Origin: Apus apus
Lineage: Eukaryota; Chordata; Aves; Apodiformes; Apodidae
DNA: 64,000 nucleotides
Assembly: GCF_020740795.1 (NCBI RefSeq)
Contig: NC_067305.1
Location: 930,001 to 994,000, forward strand
Reading direction: 5' to 3'
Part shown: positions 1 through 13,676 of the stretch, in pieces
Layout of the letters: the number at the start of each line of letters is the position of its first letter
How positions within the stretch are numbered: the stretch's first letter is position 1
Translations under genes and position numbers: made by a program
Notes under the pieces: model-generated
The model's input: only the letters and a program-made list of their open reading frames with translations
Database searches by the model: none
Told to the model about the DNA's origin: nothing

Positions 1-3000
1 TGCCCTCTTGGGACCTCACAGAACCAGAGATGCTTCAAACACTTTCAGAGACACTAGCAACCCTTCCCACAGGAGGCCTGCACTGATCATATGCAAACCA
101 CCCAAGGTGCTCCCTCAGGCCTCTCACGGGCAGTGCTGACTGTGCCCTACTGGTGCTTCTGCTCCAGCGTCCTGCAGCCTTAACTCAGGTGTATCAGATG
201 ATATTCATACAGCAAATTGCCATTCACAAAGTAATTTTTTGGGGCCTATGTAAACTCAGAGCATCCAGTGTCCTCCTGTAGAAAGAACTTTTTCTAGCTG
301 CGCAAAGAACCAAGCCCTTTTCACCTGACACCTCTCATTTGATTGTTCTGTGTACTATCCCCTGATTCTTGTCCCGTAAAAGACCATGTTTTCTGTTTTC
401 CACAGCCCTGGATTTACAGACCTCCACTGCACAGTCACCCCTTTCACGAGCAGAAGAGTCCTAACCTATCTAGTCATGTCTTACACAGAGACACATCCAC
501 CTTTCTGATCCCTCCACTACCCTTTCCTCCAACTCTTGCAGTTCTAGAACATCCTTTTAGAGCTGCAGGAACCAGTACTACAGTTTTCAAGACATGGGCA
601 CACCAGGGATTTTTGCAGTAACTGTGTTCTGTTCTTCATCATCTTCCCAAACCTTAGTATCTCACTGCCTTTGGGTCACTGCTGCACATGACCTCAAATG
701 CAATGCCCAAGGTCTCCTTCCTCCAAACCCATGAACACATTTGTAAATCCTGGACTATTGTTCTTCCTCTGCATCACTGCACACTGAAGTGCAACCACCG
801 TTTTAGCCTGCAGGCATTTCCAATAACACTCCATTCCCTAAACTCAGACATCTAGTGCTATTTTAGGACTAAGAGCATCCCAGCTGGCATCCAAAGGCAC
901 AGATTTCCTAGAAGCCCTATGCCACATCTGCCAGCCCCATACAGTGATGTCTTGAGCTCCCTGGGAAACCTCAAATGGCTCTTGACACCAAAGTTTACTA
1001 TTCTCAGCAATTCAGTTGAGACCATTTAAGAACAAAGCTCTGGAAAGCAGAGGCCCAGTGCAGGGCTACTGCACCATGGAAACGAGCCTTGCTGGTTTCT
1101 CATGTCTTTCCCACCTTCCAACTGGCCATTTCTTTCACACAACAAACATTCTCTTACAACCACAATTGCACAGATTTGTGGGTGGAGGGAGGGTGAGAAA
1201 GGAGTATCTTTATTTCAAAGACCCTACCACATGCCCTCTTGAAACCCAGGAGAGCTCTACCAGCTATCACCTTTTCCACATCCTGCTGACAGTACAAAAT
1301 CCATGCTGATCTCACCTCACAGTTCGTACTCTGCTGACTTAAAAAATACCCACCTGACTGCAAAAGAAGTTTGTGGGATTGCAACACAAGTCAGAACAAG
1401 CACTTTGCAGTCTTCAAAAGCTGTGCAGTTACTTCCATTAGTTTGCACAACCAGACAAAACAGAAAGCAAGAGCAAAACACAGAAACAGAGTGCAAGGAA
1501 AAGGAGCGTATCGGGCACAAGCGCTGGTGGGGCATGAAGGGAAGAGCCAGAAACAAAGTGCATGTCAGCTCACTAGAGCAGCAAGACTTCTCTCCTGCTG
1601 CACCATGGATCTCCATCACTTTCAACTGAATGTTTAGCAGGTTTCATGCCAATATTCAATATTTACTTCAATATTTAGGGCTGTGTACACCCACTAACCA
1701 TCCCCTTCTCTCTATGAAAACATTACTGGTGAACCACTGACCCTGGTTCTCTCTTCCTTTGCACGTGTTTTGTTTTTTTTTATTTAGGGCACTTTTTCAG
1801 CCAGAACAAACCCTGCAACAGGAATCTGGAGAGGTGGTGGAAACTCCACCCTCAGAGATACTGAAAACTACATCAGACAAGGCTCTGAGCAGTCTGATCC
1901 AACTTTGAAGTTGGCCTTGCTCTGAAAGGAGGCTGGTCCAGTTGCCCTCCAGAATTCCCTTCTGCTCTTAATTCCTTGATGATTCGGTAACTTTTATTGC
2001 CCTAATGCTCAGGGCTGTATCAGAACAGCAAGATGACAGTCTGCCCACACAGCCTTAGTGCCAGGGACAGACCAAAACAACCCCAAGCCTCTCATGCATC
2101 TGTTCTTTCCTAAGAAAAGCATCTGTAAGATATTTAATCCATTCTCTTCCTGTTTGAAAAGTTTCATATTTCCAGTGCATTAATATAACCTTGGCTACCA
2201 ATAAACAATCCAGAAGGAAAAAAATTGCTGACAGTGTGAGAAAAAAAAATTCTTATCAGACTCCATTTTCCTTCCTTCCTGTCTGGAGGGGGAGGGGGCC
2301 CAGTCACAGTCCCACACAATACACTCTCAAACAGTTTTCCAGCAGCCTGTACAGAACATATCCCTAATCCAACCTTCCAGTACAGTCATGCTGCTTTGCT
2401 AACTGCTGGTAGCAAGGAAGAGACTGAAACTCATCACCACCACAATGAATGAACTGGTGAAGAAACTCACATAGGGAATCCTGTTGGGTTTTTATTAACC
2501 TGTCATCCCAGGCAGTTTCCACACTCAATTTTTACACCCTATAAGTTTTAAGGGGTTGCACAACTTCTTGCCCAGCTTATCTGTGGTCAGAGAGCAAGCT
2601 CAGTTTCCATTTTTATTGACCTGCTCCAGGTTTGCTAGATACAGCAATTACATTTGCCTCGGTTCTCCTCCAGCTTTCCTACTCTCCTCCCACACATTTG
2701 CAGTCACCTCTGTCACACCTCATCAACATTTGGCCAAATTCATTGAAAAATAATACCAGCTGTTCAGACAGGGTTTGAACACAAAACGAGACCGTCTCGC
2801 TAGCTGGACTGAACAATGCTGCCAAGTGTCCTCTGCTCTGGAAGCTGCTCAAAACACATGATGAGAAGTCACATCAGGAAGACGAGCAAGTGAAGCTGCC
2901 ACAAGTGCCCTTCAGAAACAGCTGGGCACTGCAGCTCCTACAACACAAGCACCCTCCCTCTCCCTGGGGCTGCAGACACCAAGCCTTTACTCCAAAACCA

Positions 3001-3419
3001 TCTGAGAAGAGGGGCTGTGCTCCATTTTCAGCCCTAATATAATCTCCATGAACAGCAAGCTGCCCTTGCTAGCATGGTGTCCCACCTCCACCACTGCTGA
3101 GCCAGGCTTAAGCAGAGGCACAAAGGAAGAGGCTGTGTGATGGTGGGGTGGCTGCAGGTCTGGGGGTTGGATGGACACCCAAGTCCCAATCCACCAGCAC
3201 AAATCCCAATCCACCAGCATGAACGCCAATCCACCAGCACGTGTGACTGGTGTGAGCTCCCACAGCGAGAGCGCAGGCCTGGGAAACACCTGGCTAAAGG
3301 GGATTTTGCACCCAGTACCAGCACCCCAGGGAACTCCCTCTACCCCTAGAGTCACCGAAAAACAGGGGAAGAAAGCCAAGGCGCAGCCATCCCAAGCCTC
3401 TCCTGTGAAGCAGCCTCAC
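1..3419 (-). other. MARCHF2: MARCHF2 intron 2 (partial)
   Basis: This stretch lies 3' of the first coding MARCHF2 exon on the minus strand and begins with its GT donor at 3419-3418. I looked on the minus strand for the next exon, which should encode the cysteine-rich RING-CH start, and did not find it. The intron therefore runs off the left edge. It is non-coding, with a short 20-bp tandem repeat at 3181-3240 and otherwise nothing recognisable. Confidence 0.75.
3181..3240. repeat. 20-bp tandem repeat, three units
   Basis: Three head-to-tail 20-bp units (3181-3200, 3201-3220, 3221-3240) share the core CCAATCCACCAGCA and differ at a few positions. The array lies about 180 bp inside MARCHF2 intron 2, past the exon 2 donor. 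Confidence 0.9.
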
Positions 3420-3595
3420 CTCTGGGCGCCCAGCGCCTTGATGACGGTGGAGAGGAGCCGTCCATCCTTGTGGGTGACCTGGGTGACGTACTGTGGGCGG
3501 CCGATGTCCGAGTCCTCCACCGACTTGGAGAGCGCGGCGCTTCCCGGGCAGTCGCAGAGGGAGCCGGGCAGGTGGCAGCAGTCCCCTGTCGTCAT
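3420..3595 (-). CDS. MARCHF2: MARCHF2 first coding exon (N-terminus of E3 ubiquitin ligase)
   Basis: MARCHF2 is a membrane RING-CH ubiquitin ligase of endosomes and ER that ubiquitinates membrane cargo. The minus-strand ATG at 3595-3593 opens 58 codons plus two bases, beginning [16 protein letters not shown]. This matches the human N-terminus, and the conserved QYV-QVT and DGRLLSTVI blocks follow. The exon ends AG|GTGAGG at 3420|3419, so the last codon is split, as expected before the human Ser-Asp-Gly-Pro-Phe-Cys junction. The acceptor CATCCCCGCAG puts the exon start at 3637, leaving 42 nt of 5'UTR in this exon. This part precedes the RING-CH and transmembrane segments, which lie beyond the left edge. 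The gene is therefore partial here because of the window boundary, not because it is broken. Confidence 0.93.
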
Positions 3596-3637
3596 GGCAG
3601 CTCCGGGCCCCCCTGCCGGGGCCGGTGGCACTGAGAC
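3596..3637 (-). other. MARCHF2: MARCHF2 5'UTR part of exon 2
   Basis: This is the predicted untranslated stretch between the splice acceptor (CAG at 3640-3638) and the ATG at 3595. The human gene also has a non-coding exon 1 and starts translation in exon 2. The acceptor was chosen by eye and needs a transcript to confirm it. Confidence 0.6.
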
Positions 3638-4904
3638 CTGCGGGGATGGCACCGCCGTGAGAGCCCAGCACCCTGGACCCCCCTCGCCCCACCAGGGCTT
3701 GTGCTCCGGGGGCACAGCAACCATGGGTCTTGCTAGTCTGCTGTCCCCTTCAATAGGCTTCGCAAGGCTGCCTTACCATTAAATTAAGGCTTCAAGTGTC
3801 CTGCCTCCATAATTTAACATCAGAATTGCAGATTTGCCTTTTGTAAGAGAATTCCTGGTACACACCCTTTAACCTGACAAAGCCTTTCAAGCCCAATGTG
3901 CCAATGCACAGAAGGCAACCAGAAGCCCCAAGAGCCAGTGTCACCCTGGCTCTAGCTGTCTTGAGAACTTACGTTCATACCCCCAGTAAAAGCTGCAGTT
4001 TCACCTAAACAAGGCACTTAAACCCCTTTGTGCGGCTCAGTTCAGGGAGGCCCATGTCTCAGCTGTCTTCAGGTGCTTTCTGAGCCCTTCAAAGCCTGTC
4101 CATCAAACTCAAAAGGATCCCAAAGCCCATCTTTGATTTTCCTTTTTTTTTTTTTGTTTCTTTACACAAACATACAGGCTTCCCTTTCCACATCCCATGT
4201 GATACATCCCAACAATGAACATGAGAGTATTAACCACCCAAAGCGCTGAAAATGCTCCAAGAGCTCCCAGGAAAGGACAATGGGCCAGTTTTCCTCCTTT
4301 CTCTTCCAACAGATTAGACTGATCACGATTTCCACATGACTCTTTCAGCACCTCTGTGATATACCCAGCAAAGAGAGCAGAAGGAACAAGCAACAAACAC
4401 AAGAATTGGGGATAAAATGGAGAGAAAAAGCCCAATGTGACAAACTGGGAGCTGGCACAGATGAGTCACATGTAGACAGAGAACCCTCTGCCTTTGAGGG
4501 AAGGCAGCAGCTCACCCAAGCTGTCAGCAACAGCCCTGTTCCTCCTTGGCAAGGCTACCTCAATCCCAAAGACAGGCGAGCTTTGCAGATTCAGAAACAT
4601 CCCATTTTCTCCAATTTCCTTTAGCCTGGTCCCTAAGAGGCAGCTGTGCAGAAATAAAGAGCTGGGGCTACAATTAGTCATAAGCTGAACAGAAGCCAAC
4701 AACCTCGTACTGCTGGGAAAGACCAAAATCCTTGTGTCTGTAAACAGGACTGCACAGGACAGCAATTCCTGTGCACCAGCACTGCTGGGATCATCACTGG
4801 AATGGCATCTCATCCTGGTGACTGGATTTCAAGAGAGAAACAAACCCGTAAAAGCTCAAATGAAAGCAGTGAAAAGGATAAAAGGTCTGGAGGAATTAAA
4901 GAAA

Positions 4905-4975
4905 GAAAGAAACAAACAAAAAAAAACAACACAAAAAAACCCAAACAAAAATAACCCCAAAACTTCCTGGAGAAA
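4905..4975. repeat. A-rich low-complexity tract
   Basis: GAAA and CAAA/AAAC simple sequence of about 70 bp in MARCHF2 intron 1. No target-site duplication or SINE body was recognised beside it. Confidence 0.75.
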
Positions 4976-7900
4976 TATTAAAATCATTAGGTTTGTTTAA
5001 TTTAGAAGGGTAGGGGAGAATTTCAATCTCCATCTTGTGGAGGTGGAAGCAGGCAAACAAGCCCTCATCATCCCATCCAAGGAAACGCTTTTTGGTTTCA
5101 AGATTTCTGTGCACAACAGGAGTCAAACATTCCCATGCAACCGCAGTTTCATCAGGTTCAGCTAAGCCTAAATCAAACTAAAATAGCTAAAGAAAATATG
5201 GGCTTGTTCCTGGTTGAAGGCTTGGCCAGACTACAGAGGAAGAAAACAAAAACCCAGTGTGGAGCCCTGAAAACACCGATTTGAACAAGCACAAGTGTTC
5301 CTTCGTGGCTTGGAAATTAAGCAACCCTTACACAACCAAGGGCTTTGCCTGTGAGGATGGCTCCTTTCATGGTGAATGTGTTTGAGAGGGAGACAGCACT
5401 TCACTGGGGTCTCACCACCAAGTGACAACTGGAGGACTACCTGTAATCCCTCCTCTACCTCTGAACAGAAAGAGGCTTGAGCTTGTGGGCAGGTCAATCC
5501 CCATCAAAAGAAATGGGAATCTTTCCATCAATATAAAAATGAACTTAACAGACTCAGCCTCTCTCTCCACCTTTGCAAAGAGCTCACAGGGTTAGAGCCA
5601 TGGTTTTTATTGCTCTCCTTTTTTTAAAAAAAGGCTACAAGCTCTCCAGCTTGAAAGAGCAAAAAGTAAATGCTATTGGAATTATTTAAGTCAGCTGTTT
5701 TGCAAGTTACAGAGTTCTTTGAATTCTGAAGGTCTCTTGCTGAACCAGGCAGGAAAAGATATATGCTTTTAATAAAAAAATCGGTTCCATTTGTTCAGCC
5801 AAAACATTGTTTATTTTTAAGTCGGGAGGAAAAAGGTCCATTTTGAGTATTGGAATAAAACTGCCCTCACTCCCTGTGTCCTGGGAGTATTTATACTGAG
5901 GTTCTTTGTACTCCTCATCTGACAGATCCAGGCAGCACCGTGTCCTTGCCCTGGCAGCCCCATTCCAGGCTGGAAGGGAACGGCCACCCCGCCGTCCAGC
6001 AGGAAACGTGCCATTTTCTATTACAACTTCTTTGGCATTTCCTTGTCAGGGTCCATCCCAGGGTGGACCCTGAAGTCAATTGCTTTACTATCTGACTCAT
6101 GTCATTCAGCAAGTACAAAGGAAAAGCAGCAAGATTTTCATGGATCCAGTTAGTGAGAAAGTAACTGAAGTTCAAAGATAACATCTGCAGTGCACTCCAG
6201 TCCCAATTTCATACCCAGCTGAACATGAACAGCCAAGCCAGTCCCTCTCCTGGCTCCCTCCAGGCTCAGCTCAGAAACCCACAGCCTTCCCTCACAACTG
6301 TCAACAGGTCATTGAACCCAAACCCAATATTACAACAGAAACACCAAAAACTCAAGAGTCAGAATCAAGACCCAAACAGCTGGTTTGGACCACACACTGT
6401 TGGTTTTTTTTCTGGGCAGCTGTGATTTCTGAGCCCATTCCCCGGGGATATATATCTTTTTTTCAATTTTTAAAAAAGTCTCTGAGACATTATTAGGTTT
6501 ATTATCAATATCCCCTCTGCTGCCACAGTTAGACATGAGCAGATAAATCAGAAGTCTCTTCTCAGCAACATTCTGTATCCTCAGCTCCCGAGCGGATCCA
6601 GGATATAATGGCTCAAGTTCATAGAGATTACTCAAAATTGAAGAAAAACAAACCCTGTTTGTGGAGAGCTGGTTCAAAAGACCAAGTTTTGCACTAAGCC
6701 TCCAAAACTCAAACATGTGCAGTGAGATGAGCCGGTTCCTCAAAGAGCAGCTGGTGCTTCTTCACTGCTCCGTGGCAGAGCCCACAGTGCTGGTGCAGGA
6801 TCCTGCCAGCCACGCTGCTCACGCAACACATGCCAGCAAAATATCCCCCTTGTCAAGTCTTCTGGCATTGCAACGAGACAGGCAACCCAGTTTATATCAT
6901 CCTAAGGGCAAGAGAGGCTTCAAAACCCCCTCAAAGGACTGAGCAGGTCAAGACTGCAGAGATGAAGCTGGGCTCTCCATCCTGGAGACATGCCCAGCAG
7001 GAGCAAGCGGAACACAAGGAGCTAAAGGGTCCCTCAGCTCTGTTCTGCATATTTAGACTTTGCAGGCTGGTAAGACAGTTGTTTTGCCCAGACAGGGAAA
7101 CCACAGCAGGCCAGAAGAATACCTTGATCAAAGCCACAAAGAGAAAATCCACAGTCAAGATGAAAAAAATAACAGGAAAGGCCAAAGTTAAATGAGCACA
7201 GCAAAGGGGAATTGTTGGGTGCAGGTCATGGCTCCTCTGGGCTGCTTGTGGCCCGTCTATGTGGTGACTACCAACTGGTGTAACCCTTGGAGCAACTCTA
7301 AGGATCCAGGGCAAACGGGAACTAGAACCAGCTCCACCTTCAGGTCCAGCTCATGTGTCAGCTTCTGTACAGATTAACTTCCCTGGCATTCATCCACCAA
7401 GGGAAAACACCACGCCTGGCAAGGCTGCCAGCAGCTGAGTCTTCCTCTCCCTGATTACTATAACCAAGACCTGGCACCTCCCACAGTGCTGCCAGGAGAT
7501 AACCAAGTTCTGTAGCCAACATAATCTACCCATCTGTACACAAGTACCTCTTTTGGTTTTTTTGGGTTTTTTTTGTCTGCTTGTTTGTTTTTTAATTTAG
7601 CTAGTAACGCACTCCCTATCTGCAGATTGCCAGAGCTCTGACTGCTGCTCACACAAGCTGGTATTTAGCCCCTAGGAGCAAGGCCACCCAGTCTGCTTTT
7701 CAAATCCATTTTAGCTAACTCGGGTATGCAGACACTGTGTCTTCTAATCATGTGATCCTGCAAACGTCACCAATGAACTGAAGGGTTTTGGTTGCTACAG
7801 GGCATTTCCAAACATCAATGCTTTCCTTTTCAACATGAGAACAGGATTTCCCAGATCCTGGGGCCCCAGGATCATCTGAACACAAACTTCTTGAGGGAGA

Positions 7901-10671
7901 TAAGTACAAAGAATTGCTTCCTTCACCACATCTAAGCACCTGCTCCCACACGTCCCGTCTCATCCCGCTAACAGACGTCTTTCCATGGCCCAAGTCCAAC
8001 CCCAGCCTGCAGCAAGTCTTTCAGCACCCAGCTCTGCTGCTGCAGGTGGCTGCAGTGCCCAACCAGTCCACTCTGGGAGACTGGCAGGGTACCCCACCTT
8101 CTGCCTATCATGGAGGGCAAGTTCTGGCCTCCAGACCCTCACACCCCCAGTGATTACAGACCCTGAGACACTGCCACCAAAGACATGCACAGGCAGGATG
8201 CCACGAGTGGTCTGTAGTGCTCCCTGCTTCTGTTAAAAGGTTGCCTAACAAAATAAGCCAAGAACTGGCCCAAAGCTGCTGATGGGCTTTGTTTTCAGTT
8301 TTGTTTAAGTACGTTATTTGTACATCAACTACCTGATTCCTGAAAACTCCACTGCAGGTCTGCTGCCTAACACCCTACAGTCCCTGAAAAGCCAATCACA
8401 GATCTGCCCACACTTGATCCATCAGCTGAAGATAGCTCTAAAACTTCACAAGATGTGCCCTCAGGCACTGAGGAGGGAATTCTGCTACAAGACCTCACCA
8501 CAACTCTCCCATCACCCAGGACTTGGGAAGGAATCTCTTCAGTCATCTGCTCAGAGGTCATCTGAATGCAACTGTCCTACAAGTCAGAGTGCAACGAGCC
8601 CTGTTTAGCGTTTCATGACATATACCCCAACATTCAAAATACAACCTGATGCCACACAAAAGCTCTTAAGGCATTTTAAAATTTGGTAGAACACACACAG
8701 GAAAGCATTTAGCTCTCCAGGCTGCTTCTCAATTTCCTGCTTTGCCTGAAACATTTGGTTGACAGTCGCAGTTAGAAGACGTGCTGTAAAAACTTCAGCA
8801 TTAACTTGCTCTTCAGATAGTGCCAAGGGAGCAAGGCTGTGAACCAGGCTGTCATGGGACAGACCTGACCCTGAGCTCAAGGCAAAATAAACCCTGAGGA
8901 CAGAAAAAAAAAAAAAATAAATCAATCAAGGGACAATGTTGTGGAAGCTCATGAACCTTCTAACAAAGCTTCACACCAGGAACCAGCTCCTGCACCTTCA
9001 ACAGCAAACCATACAGGCTGAGATAGTGTCCACAGGGGCTCCCCTGTCTCCTCCCTAGGGCTAAATTTCCAGCCTTCATTAGATACTCCAAGTTTAACCA
9101 TGTAACACCCAGACAGTGGTCAGATACTTCCAGGAAGCAGCCTTTCTGGACTCCTGTCTTTGTCATATTTGTACATTCTCTACCACTGCCAGGGCTACAG
9201 CTCTGCTGCCTTTCAACTACTGCAGTAACACAACTCGGCAGCAGCAAAATAGTAGCACAGCCTCCACTTACTGGGCTCCTCCTGGGCACAAATGGACAAA
9301 ACTTCTTGATACCAAGACACTCTTTAGGCATATTCTAGAAGCTTTCTGAACTCTCGATTGTTTAGACTATGGTTTGATGGCATATCAGTTTGTTTTCCAA
9401 ACACAGAAGAAGAGAAGTTGTACTTGGGAAAGATCAGACCATGTGTTACAGCTGGAGTGTGAACAAAGTTATCTCAGATCTTCTGAGACTTGTTATTTGC
9501 CACAAGACCATATGAAAGGCAAGTTTACTGCACTTTAATCACCAACATCCGGAATAACGAATTGCAACATGAGGAGAAAAAATTCTTTGCAGAGGATATC
9601 TCCAACCAAAAATTTGCCATGCAGACATTTTAATAACAAGTTTCATAAGGAAACAACTGAAAAGCAGCTGGGACATGGAAAACACCTGCTGCTCCTCTGA
9701 GTATTCAAAAGACATCAGCTTTGCGAGGTGCACAGCAGCACAATTCACCATGTACTGCAACTACACAGACCTTCTACCCACCTCTTCCTCTGTATTTTAT
9801 CCCTCCCCTTCTGCAGGAAAGAGAAATGCATCAGCAAGACCTTAAAGCTCTCCTGAGATCACGAACCAGGGTGAAAAATACTGGTTATTCTGCCCATAAA
9901 GCAATACTTGCAGAAGTGCTGCCCATCTGTGGGGAAATCAACTGTTCCCCCCACCCATAAGCACATCCCTGCACTGCTCCCACCTGCAGTGCTGCCTCCT
10001 GAAGGCACCAGAGTTGTGTGGCCTCTCACTTCTCTTTGCACCCATGTCCTCTACCAAAATAACTGCAGCAATAACACAAAAATACTGCCTCCTCACCCCA
10101 TGGCTGCAGGGAGCTCCCTTCAGAGAGGTAGCATCTGCAGCACTGGAAAAACTCAAGGACTCCCCAGTCCTGTTCACTCACTTCCCAAGCAGTTTCAGTT
10201 TATTCAGAACAAACTGATTTTCCAGTTCTTGGTAATACATCAGAATAACAACAACAACAATACCAACACAGTCTTCCTGTAACAGCAACACACGCACCAG
10301 ATCAACACAGAAGCACCCACACAATGTTGGACCAGTCAGTCCCTCAAAGGGCATCACTCAGAAGGATGCAAAACATTATTTTAGGACTGAGAATCCCATG
10401 CCAGAGAGAACTTACATTCTCCTCAGTATTATCCTTGGCTTGTAAAGCACCATTTACATGGTTATACAAATAATAATGCTCTGCTTGGAGAGAAACTGGA
10501 GCTGGCAGCACATCCCTGCCAGCACATCCCAGCCCCTCTCGCTCCCACTGCTGGAGACCAGGCAGCCTGCTAGTCTTCCAGCAGATTGCTTTTCATCTGG
10601 AATTTAACTCATCTATATTTTTCAATCTAGCTATTTCACTGTACAGATCTCTTTAGCACGGTCAGTTTTCA

Positions 10672-11290
10672 GAGAATCACAGGGGTTGGAAGGGATCTCT
10701 GAAGATCAAGTCCACCCCCTCCCCCCGCTGCAGCAGGAACACCCAGGGCAGATCACACAGGAACATGCCCAGACAGGTCTTGAAAGTCTCCAGAGAAGGA
10801 GACTCCACAGCCTCTCTGGGCAGCCTGTCCCAGGGCTCTGTCACCCTCACAGGAAAGAAGTTTCTCCTCATGTTGAGGTGGAAATTCCTGTGTTGTCACT
10901 TGGTGCTGTTTCCTCTCGTCCTATCACAGGCACCACTGAACAGAGTCTGGCCCGTTCTTGACACCCACCTGGCAGGTATTTGTAGATAAGGTTCCCTTCT
11001 CAGTCTTCTCTTCTCCAGACTAAACAGCCCCAGGTCTCTCAGCCTTTCCTCTTCAGGCAGGCGTTCCAATCCCTTCATCATTCTTGTAGCCTCTGTTGAA
11101 CTCTTTCCAGTAGATCCCTGTCCCTCTTGAACTGGGAAGCCCAGAACTGGGCAAAACACTCCAGATGTGGTCTTACGAGGGCAGCATAGAAGGGAAGGAG
11201 AACCTCCCTTGACCTGCTGGCCACACTTTTCTTAATGCATCCCAAAATAAATCCCAAACTCTTTTCAAGAGCTTCCTAGCAAAGGTGCCA
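10672..11290 (-). mobile_element. CR1 LINE fragment (3' end), minus orientation
   Basis: Read on the plus strand it begins with the reverse complement of the CR1 3' tail (GAATCACAGGGGTTGGAAGG) and passes through the characteristic blocks for GAAGTTTCTCCTCATGTTGAGG and CTCAGCCTTTCCTCTTCAGG. The outer (5') end is diverged and my boundary is approximate. It is 5'-truncated, as most CR1 copies are, and non-coding. Confidence 0.88.
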
Positions 11291-13597
11291 CTGCAACTTT
11301 TGACCCCACCACCCACATGTACCTCAAGAGCTCCAAAGTAGGCACCAACTGAGACCATTCTCCTTCTCCATGGTCAGCCAAAGAGCAGGACTGGCTGATT
11401 TCACCAGCATATCCCTTCTGCCCACTCCTCACCACTACAAATTCCTCCTCAGTCTTGAACTGAAACTTCACCATTGGCATCAGTGCTACAAAATCTCAGC
11501 CTCTCTCTCCCAGTTCAGTCTGCAATGTTCTGTTTAGGCTGCATTTCTAGTTTTTCTGGAGGCACAGGTCTCAACTGAATTGTCTACAGTGAAGTACAAG
11601 AAAAAACAGGAGGAAATACAAAGTGAGAGCAGTCCAGAATTGTAGTTTACTTTCTCCTTTCCACCACTCCCAAATCCAAACACAAAGAGCTTTCAGCTGA
11701 AATAGGACCAAAGCCCTTAAGGCTTCAAAGAAAGAGGTGTTAAAAGCCAAGACTGCAGGAGTTTGATGCATTCCCCTGTTTGCAGAGAAGTGCCTTAGAA
11801 ACTAGGTTTGATTTGTTTGTACTTAACGTTTGCCAAGCCAGTACTGCTCCTTGCCCCTCATTCCCTCTTTCTAGGAACAGCAGGAGAATGTTTCCTTCAG
11901 TCCATCACTGACTTCACGACAACTGTTTAAAATTTCAAGAGCAGTTCCAGCATGGCTGTCCTCGAGGTTAACCACACATCAGCATCCTGTATTAAAGCAG
12001 GAACTGACAAGTTGAGTTAGAATTGTTACATAAAATCTGGAAGAAAACTTATGGATGCCTATTTTGATTGAAAATGGGGACAAAAATCACTGTTCCCAAA
12101 CTGTAACACTGCTTGTCCTAGAGAGGCCTAGTGCAGGGAGGACTGACAGGTAGGAAGACCTGCAGGTCTGTACAGCTCCAGCAGGGCTGTTCAGTTTCCT
12201 AGAGGACACAAAGGGTTCAGTCCCTGCCCTGAGACACTTTGTCACTCCATGCCTTTAGGATTTTGCCATCCTGCACTCTACCATCAGTGTTTAGTGAGCT
12301 CACAACCTGTAACCATCACAGCTGTAGAGAGACATGTTCCACCAGCAAGAAAGAAAAAAAAAAACCTAAGAAGCTCAGTAGCCACTTCCCAGGTTTTAAA
12401 CAGCAGGATCACCAGCCAAGAACTCTCTCAAAGGCTCAGCAAGGGGGTAACTACCTCTCCCAGCAGAGCTGCAATTGTTGCCACAGTGCTGATGAGCTCG
12501 AGCAGACCTAGTCTAACTGCAGCAAACCCAACAAAGCTGACAGTGAATGTGACAGCATCCTCCACTGGGAGCAGCACTGCTGCAGCCGAAGCTGGGCAGG
12601 GAACAAGACCAGACCTGGGGAGGTGGAAAACCTGCTCTCCACATGTGTGACATTATCTGTCCCAATAAGGCACAAAGAGTGCCTCAGCACAAATTAATCC
12701 ATTGTTTTAACACCAGAGAAAGCTAATTTACACAAACTCCATGGAAACTGCTTGCCTGCCCTTCACATTCATTTGGTGCTGTGCTCATTCCCCTCACATA
12801 AAAGTGACCCACAGCTTTATTTTTCAAATGGCTTCTCTTCTGCATCACAGAGACTGTGTGCCTGGTTTTACTAACTTAGAAGTGGTGTTTTCCAGGGGCC
12901 AAACATATGTCAACAGAGATAATTTCTCTCTCATGGGAAGGGTTTGAGCTAAAAGCACGCAGAGGCTTAAGTCAACTAGAGTAAATAGGACTGGGGGCAG
13001 GAAAGACAGACAGACCAGTTGTGAACTTCAGTCTTGAGGGGGGAAAACAACAGTTTAGAAAATGGAAACTCTGCATTCTCCAAATATCCAAAGCTGAGTC
13101 AAAGTCAAGTGGGGGAAAAATAAACTCATCCTGGAGTTTACAGTTCAGGATGCCTGATTCCTCCCTTGATCTTCTAAGAAAAGGCTCTGTGGTTTCTAGT
13201 GTAAAAAGCCAAGATATTTTAAACAATAGTGAAAAAAGCCCCTAAATGCACATTTTACTTTTAGTAGTTCTGCAGGCAGATACACAAAGTCACATCCTGA
13301 GGACCTGCAGCCTTAACTTGCTCAGCTGGCACTGGATGCATTTTGGGTTGATTTTGGTCACACTGTTTCAATGGCTCCATGCTGACTTCCTCCCAGGGAA
13401 CCACCATGTCCTGCACTTGGTTGGTCTGGGGCAGCAGCAATAACCTAGAACAGAAAAGCCCCTCTCACAGCATCTATTAAGGCAGGAATTCTGTTGGAAG
13501 CTGTTTACAATCAGTACATTTGTCATACTGCTCATCTGCATGGTCTGCTTGGCATCCAGTGTGGGGTGACCTCACTCTGCAGCCTCAGTGCAATTCC

Positions 13598-13676
13598 ACA
13601 GGAAAAAAAAAAAAGGGGGGCAAACACATCAGAAAGAAGAAACTATCAGTCCCAATGCTTTTTTTTTTTTTTTTCC
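13598..13676. repeat. A12 and T15 homopolymer pair
   Basis: An A12-G6 run near 13602-13620 and a T15 run near 13660-13675 are separated by about 45 bp, in MARCHF2 intron 1. This is low-complexity sequence only; no element was recognised between them. Confidence 0.8.

Noticed and set aside
1-3400. MARCHF2 RING-CH exon in the left 3.4 kb
   Set aside because: No minus-strand sequence fitting the cysteine pattern of the RING-CH start was found, so that exon probably lies beyond the window.
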